From Inquilinus ginsengisoli_A (GTDB lineage Bacteria; Pseudomonadota; Alphaproteobacteria; DSM-16000; Inquilinaceae): a DNA stretch of 64,000 nucleotides. Under the pieces are notes generated by a model. The model did no database searches, had not been told where the DNA came from, and worked only from the letters and a program-made list of their open reading frames with translations. Shown piece after piece: positions 49,555 through 57,518 of this stretch (positions within the stretch are counted from its first letter, which is position 1; each line of letters begins with the position of its first letter). A program made the translations under genes and the position numbers. Where the stretch lies: positions 124,001-188,000 of the forward strand of contig NZ_JAVDPW010000006.1 of the NCBI RefSeq assembly GCF_031453975.1, given 5' to 3'.

Positions 49555-51063
49555 TTGAAAACTCATCTGCTCCGGGGCGCCACCTCGCTGTCCGTCCTGC
49601 TCGTGGCGGCCTGCGCGGTCGGCCCCGATTTCCAGCGTCCGGATGCGCCTGGTGTCAGCCAATACACCCCCGGCACGCCGCTGGCCGAGACCTCTTCGGC
49701 CAAGGTGGCGGGTGGTGCGGCGCAGCGCATCCAGAACGGCCGTGACATTCCCGGCGACTGGTGGCGCGTGTTCCGGTCGGATTCGCTGGACCGGCTGATC
49801 GCCGAGGCGCTGCGGGCCAATCCGGACCTCCAGGCCGCCCAGGCCTCGCTGCGCCAGGCGCAGGAGAATGTCGCGGCCGGGCAGGGCGCGCTGTTCCCGA
49901 CCATCAGCGGCTCCAGCTCCGCCACCCGGCAGCAGAGCAACAGCACCGCATCGACCGCGACCGGCACCCGGACGGTGACCTCGGTCTTCAACGTCACCAG
50001 CGCCTCGCTCGACGTGTCCTACGACCTCGACGTGTTCGGCGGCACCCGGCGCAACATCGAATCGCTGCAGGCCCAGGCCGATTTCGAGCAGTTCCAGCTC
50101 GAGGCCAGCTACCTCACCATCAGCAGCAACGTGGTCGTCGCCGCGATCCAGGAGGCGTCGCTGCGGGCGCAGATCGACGCGACCCAGGACATCATCAAGA
50201 CCCAGCGGTCCTTCCTCGGCATCCTGCAGCAGCAATTCGCGGCGGGCGGCATCTCCCAGGCCGATGTGGCGTCGCAGCAGGCCGTGGTGGCGCAGACCGA
50301 GGCGACGCTGCCGCCGCTGCAGAAGCAGCTGGCGCAGCAGCGCAACCAGCTCGCCGTCTTCCTCGGCCGCTTCCCCAGCGAGATCTCGGGCGACGACTTC
50401 CAGCTGTCCTCGCTGCAACTGCCGACCGACCTGCCGCTCAGCCTGCCGTCGAAACTGGTCGAGCAGCGGCCGGACATCCGGTCGTCGGAGGCGCAGCTGC
50501 ACGCGGCCAGCGCCAAGATCGGCGTGGCCATCGCCAACATGCTGCCGCAGATCTCGCTCAGCGCCAGCTACGGCAGCACCGCCAGCAGCTTCGGCGACCT
50601 GTTCTCGCCCGGCACGGTGGCCTGGAGCCTGGCCGGCAGCATCGTCCAAACCATCTTCGACGGCGGCACGCTGCTGCACGACAAGCGGGCGGCCGAGGCT
50701 GGCTTCGACGTGGCGGCGGCGCAGTACCGCAGCACCGTGCTGTCGTCGTTCGAGGACGTCGCCAACGCCCTGCACGCCATCCAGTTCGACGCCGATACGC
50801 TGAAGGCGCAGCTGGCGGCGGAGCAGGCGGCGCAGCGCAGCCTCACCATCGCCCGCAGCCAGTTCCAGGCCGGCGCCACCGACTACGCCACCGTGCTGAC
50901 CGCCCAGACCAACCTGCTCAACGCCCGGATCAGCCGCATCCAGGCCCAGGCCGCGCGGCTGAGCGACACCGCCGCGCTGTTCCAGGCCCTGGGCGGCGGC
51001 TGGTGGAACCGGACCGACACGCCCGCCGGCGCCACCCAGCCGACCCCCAGCCTGCCGAAGTAA
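49555..51063 (+). CDS. RND efflux outer membrane lipoprotein (NodT/OprM family)
   Basis: 502 residues. A lipoprotein signal ends in LLVAAC (lipobox, Cys ~20), followed by AVGPDFQRPDAP and two OEP repeats with long coiled helices: LRANPDLQAAQASLRQAQEN, SYDLDVFGGTRRNIES and RPDIRSSEAQLHAASAKIGV. It forms the outer-membrane channel of a tripartite pump. TTG 49555 is chosen because it places the lipobox correctly; the frame is open upstream but without a start. It is followed by the adaptor (14 bp) and the RND pump genes. Confidence 0.93.
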   Translation: MKTHLLRGATSLSVLLVAACAVGPDFQRPDAPGVSQYTPGTPLAETSSAKVAGGAAQRIQNGRDIPGDWWRVFRSDSLDRLIAEALRANPDLQAAQASLRQAQENVAAGQGALFPTISGSSSATRQQSNSTASTATGTRTVTSVFNVTSASLDVSYDLDVFGGTRRNIESLQAQADFEQFQLEASYLTISSNVVVAAIQEASLRAQIDATQDIIKTQRSFLGILQQQFAAGGISQADVASQQAVVAQTEATLPPLQKQLAQQRNQLAVFLGRFPSEISGDDFQLSSLQLPTDLPLSLPSKLVEQRPDIRSSEAQLHAASAKIGVAIANMLPQISLSASYGSTASSFGDLFSPGTVAWSLAGSIVQTIFDGGTLLHDKRAAEAGFDVAAAQYRSTVLSSFEDVANALHAIQFDADTLKAQLAAEQAAQRSLTIARSQFQAGATDYATVLTAQTNLLNARISRIQAQAARLSDTAALFQALGGGWWNRTDTPAGATQPTPSLPK

Positions 51064-51077
51064 TCACGGACGAGACG

Positions 51078-52229
51078 ATGGCAAAGAGCAGAGCCTTTTC
51101 GATGACCCTGCGCATGGTCGTCATGCTGGTGGTGATCGGGGTCATCCTGGGTGGCATCTTCGGCTTCCAGGTCTTCAAGTCGCATATCATCGCGCAGGTC
51201 CTGGCATCGCGCAGCAACCCGGCCCAGACCGTGTCCACCACCGTGGCGGCGAAGGCGGACTGGCAGGATTCGCTGCAGGCGGTGGGCAGCTTCCGCGCGC
51301 TGAACGGCGCCAACCTGTCGTCCGAGGCCGCCGGCATCGTCGACTCGTTCAGCTTCGCCGACGGCCAGGACGTCGCGGCCGGCGCGGTGCTGGTGCAGCT
51401 GCGGCTGGACAATGACGTGTCCACGCTGCACCAGCTGCAGGCGACCGCCGACAACGCCCAGGTCACCTATGACCGCGACCTCAGGCAGCTCAAGGCCCAG
51501 GGCGTCAGCCAGGCCACGGTCGACAGCGACCTGGCGACGCTGAAGAGCGCCAGGGCCCAGGTCGAGGGGCAGCAGGCGCTGATCGACGAGAAGACGGTCA
51601 AGGCGCCCTTCGCCGGGCGGCTGGGCACCCGCCAGGTCGATCTCGGCCAGTATCTGTCGCCCGGCACCACCATGGTGACGCTGCAGGCTCTGGACCCGAT
51701 CCTGCTCGACTTCACCCTGCCGCAGCAGGCGCTGGCGCAGATCAAGACCGGCCAGGCGGTGACGGCGACGGTCGACACCTGGCCGGGCAAGGGCTTCGAC
51801 GGCAAGATCATCGCGATCAGCCCGGTGGTCGACACATCAAGCCGCAGCCTGACGGTGCGGGCCAGCTTCGCCAACCCGGACCACCAGCTGCTGCCCGGCA
51901 TGTTCGGCAAGGTCTCTATCGGCGTCGGCGCGCCGCAGCAATACGTCACGCTGCCGGCGACGGCGGTGACCATCAACCCCTATGGCAACGTCGTCTTCCT
52001 GGTCACCGAGAAGGACGCCAACGGCCAGAAGCAGCAGGTGGCCAACCAGACCTTCGTCACCACCGGCGGCACCCGCGGCGACCAGATCGCCGTGCTGAAG
52101 GGGGTGGAGGCGGGCCAGACCGTCGTCACCTCGGGCCAGCTGAAGCTGCAGAACGGGTCGCCGGTCACGGTCAACAACGCGGTGACGCCGCCCAGCAACC
52201 CCAACGCCGCCCCGGCGGACCCGAGCTGA
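51078..52229 (+). CDS. RND efflux periplasmic adaptor (membrane fusion protein)
   Basis: 383 residues. One N-terminal helix (MVVMLVVIGVILGGIFGFQV) anchors it. The lipoyl-like and hairpin regions have VSTTVAAKADWQDSLQAVGS, QVTYDRDLRQLKAQGVSQAT and TVKAPFAGRLGTRQVDLGQY; the beta-barrel and MP domains follow, with TLPATAVTINPYGNVVFLV. It bridges the inner-membrane pump and the outer-membrane channel. It is coded between the two with short spacers, so one operon is certain. Confidence 0.95.
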   Translation: MAKSRAFSMTLRMVVMLVVIGVILGGIFGFQVFKSHIIAQVLASRSNPAQTVSTTVAAKADWQDSLQAVGSFRALNGANLSSEAAGIVDSFSFADGQDVAAGAVLVQLRLDNDVSTLHQLQATADNAQVTYDRDLRQLKAQGVSQATVDSDLATLKSARAQVEGQQALIDEKTVKAPFAGRLGTRQVDLGQYLSPGTTMVTLQALDPILLDFTLPQQALAQIKTGQAVTATVDTWPGKGFDGKIIAISPVVDTSSRSLTVRASFANPDHQLLPGMFGKVSIGVGAPQQYVTLPATAVTINPYGNVVFLVTEKDANGQKQQVANQTFVTTGGTRGDQIAVLKGVEAGQTVVTSGQLKLQNGSPVTVNNAVTPPSNPNAAPADPS

Positions 52230-52239
52230 GGCGCGCGCC

Positions 52240-55200
52240 ATGAACATCACCGAGATCTTCATCCGGCGCCCGGTGCTGTCGCTGGTGGTCAGCCTGCTGA
52301 TCGTGGTGATCGGCTACCAGTCCTTCAACTCGCTCGCCATCCGCCAGTACCCCAAGACCGAGAACGCGGTGGTGACCGTCACCACCACCTATTTCGGCGC
52401 CGACCCCGACGTGGTGGCCGGCTTCATCACCACGCCGCTGGAAAACGCCATCTCCCAGGCGAACGGCATCGACTACATGACGTCGACCAGCACCAGCGGC
52501 ACCTCGATCATCACCGTCAACCTGCTGCTGAACTACAATTCCGACGCGGCGGTGACCGAGATCAACACCAAGGTCAATTCGGTCATCAACCAGCTGCCGC
52601 CGGCGGCGCAGCAGCCGACCATCACCCTGGCGGTCGGCCAGACCATCGACGCCATGTATATCGGCTTCAACAGCGACCTGCTGGCGGCGAACCAGATCAC
52701 CGACTACCTGACACGCGTGGTGCAGCCCAAGCTGCAGGCGGTGCAGGGGGTGCAGACCGCCGAGATCCTGGGCCCCAAGATCTTCGCGCTCAGGGTCTGG
52801 CTCGACCCCGACAAGCTCGCCTCCTACGGATTGACCGCCAGCGACGTCAACACTGCGCTGACCGCCAACAACTTCATCTCGGGCGTCGGCAACACCAAGG
52901 GGACGATGACCCAGATCACGCTGACCGCGACCACGGACCTGCATGATGTCGAGCAGTTCCGCAACCTCGTGGTCAAGCAGGTCGACGGCGCCGTGATCCG
53001 GCTGAAGGATGTCGGCAATGTCGTGCTCGGCGCCCAGGACTACGAAAGCCAGTCCAGCTTCGACGGCAAGCCCGGCGTGTTCATGGGCATCCAGGTGGCG
53101 CCGACCGCGAACCTGCTCGACGTCGTCGCCGGCGTGAACGCCGCGATGCCGGCGATCAAGGCCCAGCTGCCGAACGGGCTGAACGCCGCGGTGATCTACG
53201 ATTCCAGCGCCTTCGTCAGCAGCTCGATCACCGAGGTCGTCACCAGCCTGGTCGAGGCGCTGGCGATCGTGATCTTCGTGGTCTTCGCCTTCCTCGGCTC
53301 GCCGCGCTCGGTCTTCATCCCGATCGTGGCGATCCCGCTGTCGTTGGTCGGCACCTTCGCGATGATGCTGGTGTTCGGCTTCTCCATCAACCTCCTGACC
53401 CTGCTGGCGCTGGTGCTGGCGATCGGGCTGGTGGTCGACGACGCGATCATCGTGGTCGAGAACGTCAACCGCCATATCGAGGAGGGGGCGAAACCCATGC
53501 AGGCGGCGATCGACGCCGCGCATGAACTGGTCGGGCCGATCATCGCCATGACCGTCGTGCTGATCGCGGTCTATGTCCCGATCGGCTTCCAGGGCGGCCT
53601 GACCGGCGCGCTGTTCACCGAATTCGCCTTCACCCTGGTCGGCGCCGTCGCCGTGTCGATGATCGTCGCGCTGACGCTGACCCCGATGATGTGCTCGCGC
53701 ATCCTGAAGGCCCATCTGGAGGACCGCAGCGGCTGGGAGGAGCGGTTGCAGGACTTCATCGACCGGCGCTTCAACCAGATCCTGCGCCCCTACAAATACT
53801 TGCTGCACGGCAGCCTGAACACGGTGCCGGTGACGCTGGTCTTCGCCGCCATCGTGCTGGGCAGCATCTACTTCCTCTACGCCGGGGCGCAGACCGAGCT
53901 GGCGCCGAGCGAGGACCAGGGCGCCGTGCTGGTCTCGACCACCAACCCGCCGCAGGCGACGCTGGAGCAGAAGGTCTCGAACGGGGGCCAGGTGATCCAG
54001 GCGATGCAGGGCTATCCCGAGGTCCAGCACACCCTCGGCATCGATTCCACCGCCACCTCGATCCAGATCGCGGCGCTGAAGCCCTGGGACCAGCGCACCC
54101 GCACCGCCGGCGCGCTGCAGCCCCTGCTGCAGGGCGACATCGCCAAGATCGCGGCGTCGCAGAGCGTGGCCTTCCAGCTGCCGCCGCTGCCGGGCAGCAA
54201 CGGCCTGCCGATCCAGTTCGTGATCGGCACCACCAATGATTTCGGCGAGCTGAACGACGTCTCCAACACCTTCCTGCAGGCGGCGCTGAAGAGCGGCCAG
54301 TTCATCTTCCTGACCAAGGACCTGCAGATCGACAAGCCGCAGGACGCGATCGTGATCGACCGCGACAAGGCGGCCCAGCTGAACCTGACCATGAGCGATG
54401 TAGGCAACGCGCTGGCCACCATCCTGGGCGGCGGATTCGTCAACTATTTCAGCATCGACGGCCGGTCCTACCAGGTGATCCCGCAGGTGCAGCAGCGCTC
54501 GCGCCTCAACAGCGCCCAGATCCTGGACTACCCGATCGCCGAGGTGAACGGCACGCAGATCCCGCTCTCGGCCATCGCCACCATCAAGTCCGAGGCGGCG
54601 CCGCGCTCGATCGCCCATTTCCAGCAGCTGAACTCTGCGACGATCCAGGGCGTCGCCGCCCCGGGCGTCGACCAGGGCACGGCTCTCGCCACGCTACAGA
54701 CCCTGGCCGCCCAGACGCTGCCGCAGGGCTATTCGGTGGATTACGGCGGCCTGTCGCGGCAGACGGTCCAGGAATCCAGCGGCATCGTGCAGATGTTCGC
54801 CCTGGCGCTGATCATCATCTTCCTGGCGCTGGCGGCCCAGTTCAACAGCTTCCGCGACCCGCTGATCATCCTGGTCTCGGTGCCGATGTCGATCGCCGGG
54901 GCGCTGGCCTTCATCAGCGTCGGGGTCGGCGGCGCCACCATGAACATCTACACCGAGGTCGGGCTGGTGACGCTGATGGGGCTGATCAGCAAGCATGGCA
55001 TCCTGATCGTCGAGGTCGCCAACGGCCTGCAGAAGGCGGGCAAGACCAAGCGCGAGGCGATCGAAGGCGCCGCCGCCATCCGGCTGCGCCCGATCCTGAT
55101 GACCACCGGCGCCATGGTGCTGGGCGTGGTGCCGCTGATCATGGCGTCCGGGGCCGGCGCGGTGTCGCGCTTCAACATGGGGCTGGTGATCGCCAGCGGT

Positions 55201-55335
55201 CTGGCCATCGGCACGCTGTTCACCCTGTTCGTGGTGCCGGCGGTCTACATGCTGATCGCGGCGAAGCATCAAACCGAGGCCGCGCCGGAACCGCATCCGG
55301 CACCGAGCCCGGCCCCCGATCCAACCAGGGCGTGA
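52240..55335 (+). CDS. RND multidrug efflux pump (HAE1 family, MuxB/MdtB-like)
   Basis: 1031 residues, full length, with twelve membrane helices and two large periplasmic loops. Proton-relay residues are Asp400-Asp401 in GLVVDDAIIVVENVNRHIEEG (helix 4) and Lys918 in LISKHGILIVE (helix 10), both needed for transport in AcrB. The N-terminus MNITEIFIRRPVLSLVVSLL is typical of MexK/MuxB-type pumps. With the two upstream genes it makes a tripartite exporter. The start is 10 bp after the adaptor. Substrates are unknown. Confidence 0.96.
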   Translation: MNITEIFIRRPVLSLVVSLLIVVIGYQSFNSLAIRQYPKTENAVVTVTTTYFGADPDVVAGFITTPLENAISQANGIDYMTSTSTSGTSIITVNLLLNYNSDAAVTEINTKVNSVINQLPPAAQQPTITLAVGQTIDAMYIGFNSDLLAANQITDYLTRVVQPKLQAVQGVQTAEILGPKIFALRVWLDPDKLASYGLTASDVNTALTANNFISGVGNTKGTMTQITLTATTDLHDVEQFRNLVVKQVDGAVIRLKDVGNVVLGAQDYESQSSFDGKPGVFMGIQVAPTANLLDVVAGVNAAMPAIKAQLPNGLNAAVIYDSSAFVSSSITEVVTSLVEALAIVIFVVFAFLGSPRSVFIPIVAIPLSLVGTFAMMLVFGFSINLLTLLALVLAIGLVVDDAIIVVENVNRHIEEGAKPMQAAIDAAHELVGPIIAMTVVLIAVYVPIGFQGGLTGALFTEFAFTLVGAVAVSMIVALTLTPMMCSRILKAHLEDRSGWEERLQDFIDRRFNQILRPYKYLLHGSLNTVPVTLVFAAIVLGSIYFLYAGAQTELAPSEDQGAVLVSTTNPPQATLEQKVSNGGQVIQAMQGYPEVQHTLGIDSTATSIQIAALKPWDQRTRTAGALQPLLQGDIAKIAASQSVAFQLPPLPGSNGLPIQFVIGTTNDFGELNDVSNTFLQAALKSGQFIFLTKDLQIDKPQDAIVIDRDKAAQLNLTMSDVGNALATILGGGFVNYFSIDGRSYQVIPQVQQRSRLNSAQILDYPIAEVNGTQIPLSAIATIKSEAAPRSIAHFQQLNSATIQGVAAPGVDQGTALATLQTLAAQTLPQGYSVDYGGLSRQTVQESSGIVQMFALALIIIFLALAAQFNSFRDPLIILVSVPMSIAGALAFISVGVGGATMNIYTEVGLVTLMGLISKHGILIVEVANGLQKAGKTKREAIEGAAAIRLRPILMTTGAMVLGVVPLIMASGAGAVSRFNMGLVIASGLAIGTLFTLFVVPAVYMLIAAKHQTEAAPEPHPAPSPAPDPTRA

Positions 55336-55339
55336 CCGC

Positions 55340-56254
55340 TCAGGCTGGCCCGGCGTCCATCATCGCGGGCAGCCGGGCCGCCAGCGCGTCGATGGCCGCG
55401 CGGGTCTTCGACGGCAGGTGCCGGCTCTGCGGCCACAGGGCATGGACATCGAAGGTGAAGCCCGGGTGGTCGGCGAACAGTTGCACCAGGGTGCCGTCCC
55501 ACAGCCGGTCGGCGACCTGCCAGCACGGCAGCCAGGTGATCCCGGCACCGCCGGCCGCGGCGTCGGCGATCGCCTCCAGGTCGTCGAAGCGGACCCGGCC
55601 GTCCAGCGCCAGGTCCCGCATCTGCCCGTCCGGTTCGGGAAAGCGCCAGGCCGCGAGCCTCCCCGCCCGGCCATAGACCAGAAGCTCATGGGCGGCCAAG
55701 TCCTCCAGGCGGGCCGGTGTCCCGTGCCGGTCCAGATAGCCGGGGGCGGCGCAGACCGCCATGGCCATGCGCCCGACCCGCCGCGCCGCCAGGCCGGCGA
55801 CGTCCGGCAGCGGGCCGGTGCGGACCGCGAGATCGATGCCGTCCTCCACCAGATCGGCCGGGCGGTCGGTGAAGGACAGCTCCAACTGCAAGGTCGGATT
55901 CTGGCGGACCAGGTCCAGCAGAACCGGCGCGACGCAATGGCGGCCGACCAGCAGCGGCGCCGTGACCTTCAGCCGGCCCGCCGGCGTCGCACGGCCGGTG
56001 TCGATGTCGGCCTCCGCCGTCTCCAGTTCGGCCAGCACGCGCCGGCAGCGCTCGAAATAGGCCTGGCCGGCCTCGGTCAGGCTCTGGCTGCGGGTGGTGC
56101 GGTGGAACAGGCGGGTGCCCAGCCGGTCCTCCAGCCGTGCGATGCTCTTGCCGACCGCGGAGCGGGACAGGCCGACGCGCTCCGCCGCCAGGGCGAAGCT
56201 GCCGGCCTCCGCCACCTGGACGAAGAGGCTGATGCCGTTGAGGCGATCGATCAT
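55340..56254 (-). CDS. LysR-family transcriptional regulator
   Basis: 304 residues. The HTH is LNGISLFVQVAEAGSFALAA then RVGLSRSAVGKSIARLEDRL and LFHRTTRSQSLTEAGQAYFE. Effector-domain landmarks are SFTDRPADLVEDGIDLAVRT, typical of the branch with AaeR and DmlR. ATG 56254 gives the standard start; upstream in-frame sequence to 56998 is a shadow. It is divergent from the MDR oxidoreductase at 56382 and is the likely regulator. It ends 5 bp after the RND pump's stop, convergently. Confidence 0.93.
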   Translation of the reverse strand: MIDRLNGISLFVQVAEAGSFALAAERVGLSRSAVGKSIARLEDRLGTRLFHRTTRSQSLTEAGQAYFERCRRVLAELETAEADIDTGRATPAGRLKVTAPLLVGRHCVAPVLLDLVRQNPTLQLELSFTDRPADLVEDGIDLAVRTGPLPDVAGLAARRVGRMAMAVCAAPGYLDRHGTPARLEDLAAHELLVYGRAGRLAAWRFPEPDGQMRDLALDGRVRFDDLEAIADAAAGGAGITWLPCWQVADRLWDGTLVQLFADHPGFTFDVHALWPQSRHLPSKTRAAIDALAARLPAMMDAGPA

Positions 56255-56381
56255 CGCAGGGCTCGATTGGTTCGTTCCATTCCACAGTAATGGGAAATAT
56301 CGGCAGCACTGGAGAGAAAATGCCTCGCCTATGGTTGAAGCGGCCCGATTTGGGTCAGGCAAGAACCTGACGAGCACGAGC

Positions 56382-57383
56382 ATGAAACGGTGGCAGATGT
56401 CCCGGCTGGGACGCGACGGCCTGAGCCTGGTCGACGCGGCGATCCCGCGGCCGGGGCCGGGCGAGATCCTGGTCAAGGTCGGGGCGGTGTCGCTGAACCA
56501 CCGCGACAAGCTGGTGGTCGAGAGCGGCATGGGCATGACGCTGGACTTTCCACTCACACCCGGCTCGGACATGGCCGGGACGGTGGTCGAGGCCGGCGCT
56601 GGCGCGACCCGCTTCGCCACCGGCGACCGCGTGCTCGGCACCTTCTGGCCGGGCTGGATCGACGGCCTCGCCAGCGGTCCGCGGGCGGCGCTGGGCGGGC
56701 CGCTGCCGGGCGTGCTGTCGGAATATCTGGTGCTGCCGCAGGATTGGGCGGTGGCGGCGCCGCGCCGGCTGGATGACGCGGCGGCCAGCACGCTGCCCTG
56801 CGCCGGGCTGACCGCCTGGTTCGCGCTGGTCGAGACCGGCGGCCTGAAGGCCGGCCAGACCGTGGTGGCGCAGGGCACCGGCGGGGTGGCGCTGTTCGGC
56901 GTGCAGATCGCCCGCGCCCATGGCGCCGAGGCGATCGCGATCTCCGGCGACCCCGCCAAGCTGGAGCGGGCGCGGGCCCTGGGCGCGACCCACGGCATCG
57001 ACCGTCACGCCACACCCGACTGGGGGCGGGTGGTGCGCGAGGTGACCGGCGGCCGCGGCGCCGACCATGTGCTGGAACTGGCGGGCGGCAACCTGGCGCA
57101 GACGGCGGAGGCGCTGGCCCAGGGCGGCCGCGTCGCCCTGATCGGGCTGCTGGACGGGCTCAACTTCACCGCCCCGACCGTGCCCGTGATGATGAAGCAG
57201 GCGGTGATCCAGGGGATCTCGGTCGGCCACCGGCGGGGGCTGGAGGACCTGGTCCGCGCCGTCGACGGCACCGGCCTGGCCCCGGTGATCGACGCCGAAT
57301 ACGCCTTCACCGACCTGCCGGCCGCGCTCGACCATCTCGACCGCGGACCATTCGGCAAGATCGTGGTTCGGGTGGATGGGTAG
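56382..57383 (+). CDS. Zinc-free MDR oxidoreductase (alcohol dehydrogenase-like)
   Basis: 333 residues. The nucleotide-binding Rossmann motif is VVAQGTGGVALFGVQIARAH. The catalytic-zinc ligands of classical alcohol dehydrogenases are missing: SLNHRDKLV has no Cys, and LTPGSDMAGTVVEAG replaces GHE. The family is therefore the zinc-independent quinone-reductase/MDR7-like branch, using NADPH or NADH. ATG 56382 is preferred over upstream in-frame codons because it starts the GroES-like domain. The LysR gene at 55340 is divergent and likely controls it. Confidence 0.92.
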   Translation: MKRWQMSRLGRDGLSLVDAAIPRPGPGEILVKVGAVSLNHRDKLVVESGMGMTLDFPLTPGSDMAGTVVEAGAGATRFATGDRVLGTFWPGWIDGLASGPRAALGGPLPGVLSEYLVLPQDWAVAAPRRLDDAAASTLPCAGLTAWFALVETGGLKAGQTVVAQGTGGVALFGVQIARAHGAEAIAISGDPAKLERARALGATHGIDRHATPDWGRVVREVTGGRGADHVLELAGGNLAQTAEALAQGGRVALIGLLDGLNFTAPTVPVMMKQAVIQGISVGHRRGLEDLVRAVDGTGLAPVIDAEYAFTDLPAALDHLDRGPFGKIVVRVDG

Positions 57384-57406
57384 GGGGCTCGTCCTTGCCC
57401 CTCTAC

Positions 57407-57496
57407 TGTCATTGCCCGGCTTGACCGGGCAATCCAGGGGCTTTCAAGAGCCGCTCTGGCGGCCCCTGGATGCCACGGTCAAGCCGTGGCATGACA
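57407..57496. repeat. 90-bp intergenic palindromic repeat, copy C
   Basis: Same orientation as copy A. The outer hairpins are identical to copy A and only the central arm varies (CTTTCAAGAGCCGCTCTGGCG region). It lies between the convergent oxidoreductase and pbpC genes. Confidence 0.9.
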
Positions 57497-57518
57497 AAAG
57501 AGAGAACGCCCTCTCGGC

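Noticed and set aside
52171..54618. 815-codon open frame antisense to the RND pump
   Set aside because: It is the GC-rich antisense shadow of the pump gene: the residues are almost all R, H, G, D and V, with no domain or ribosome site.
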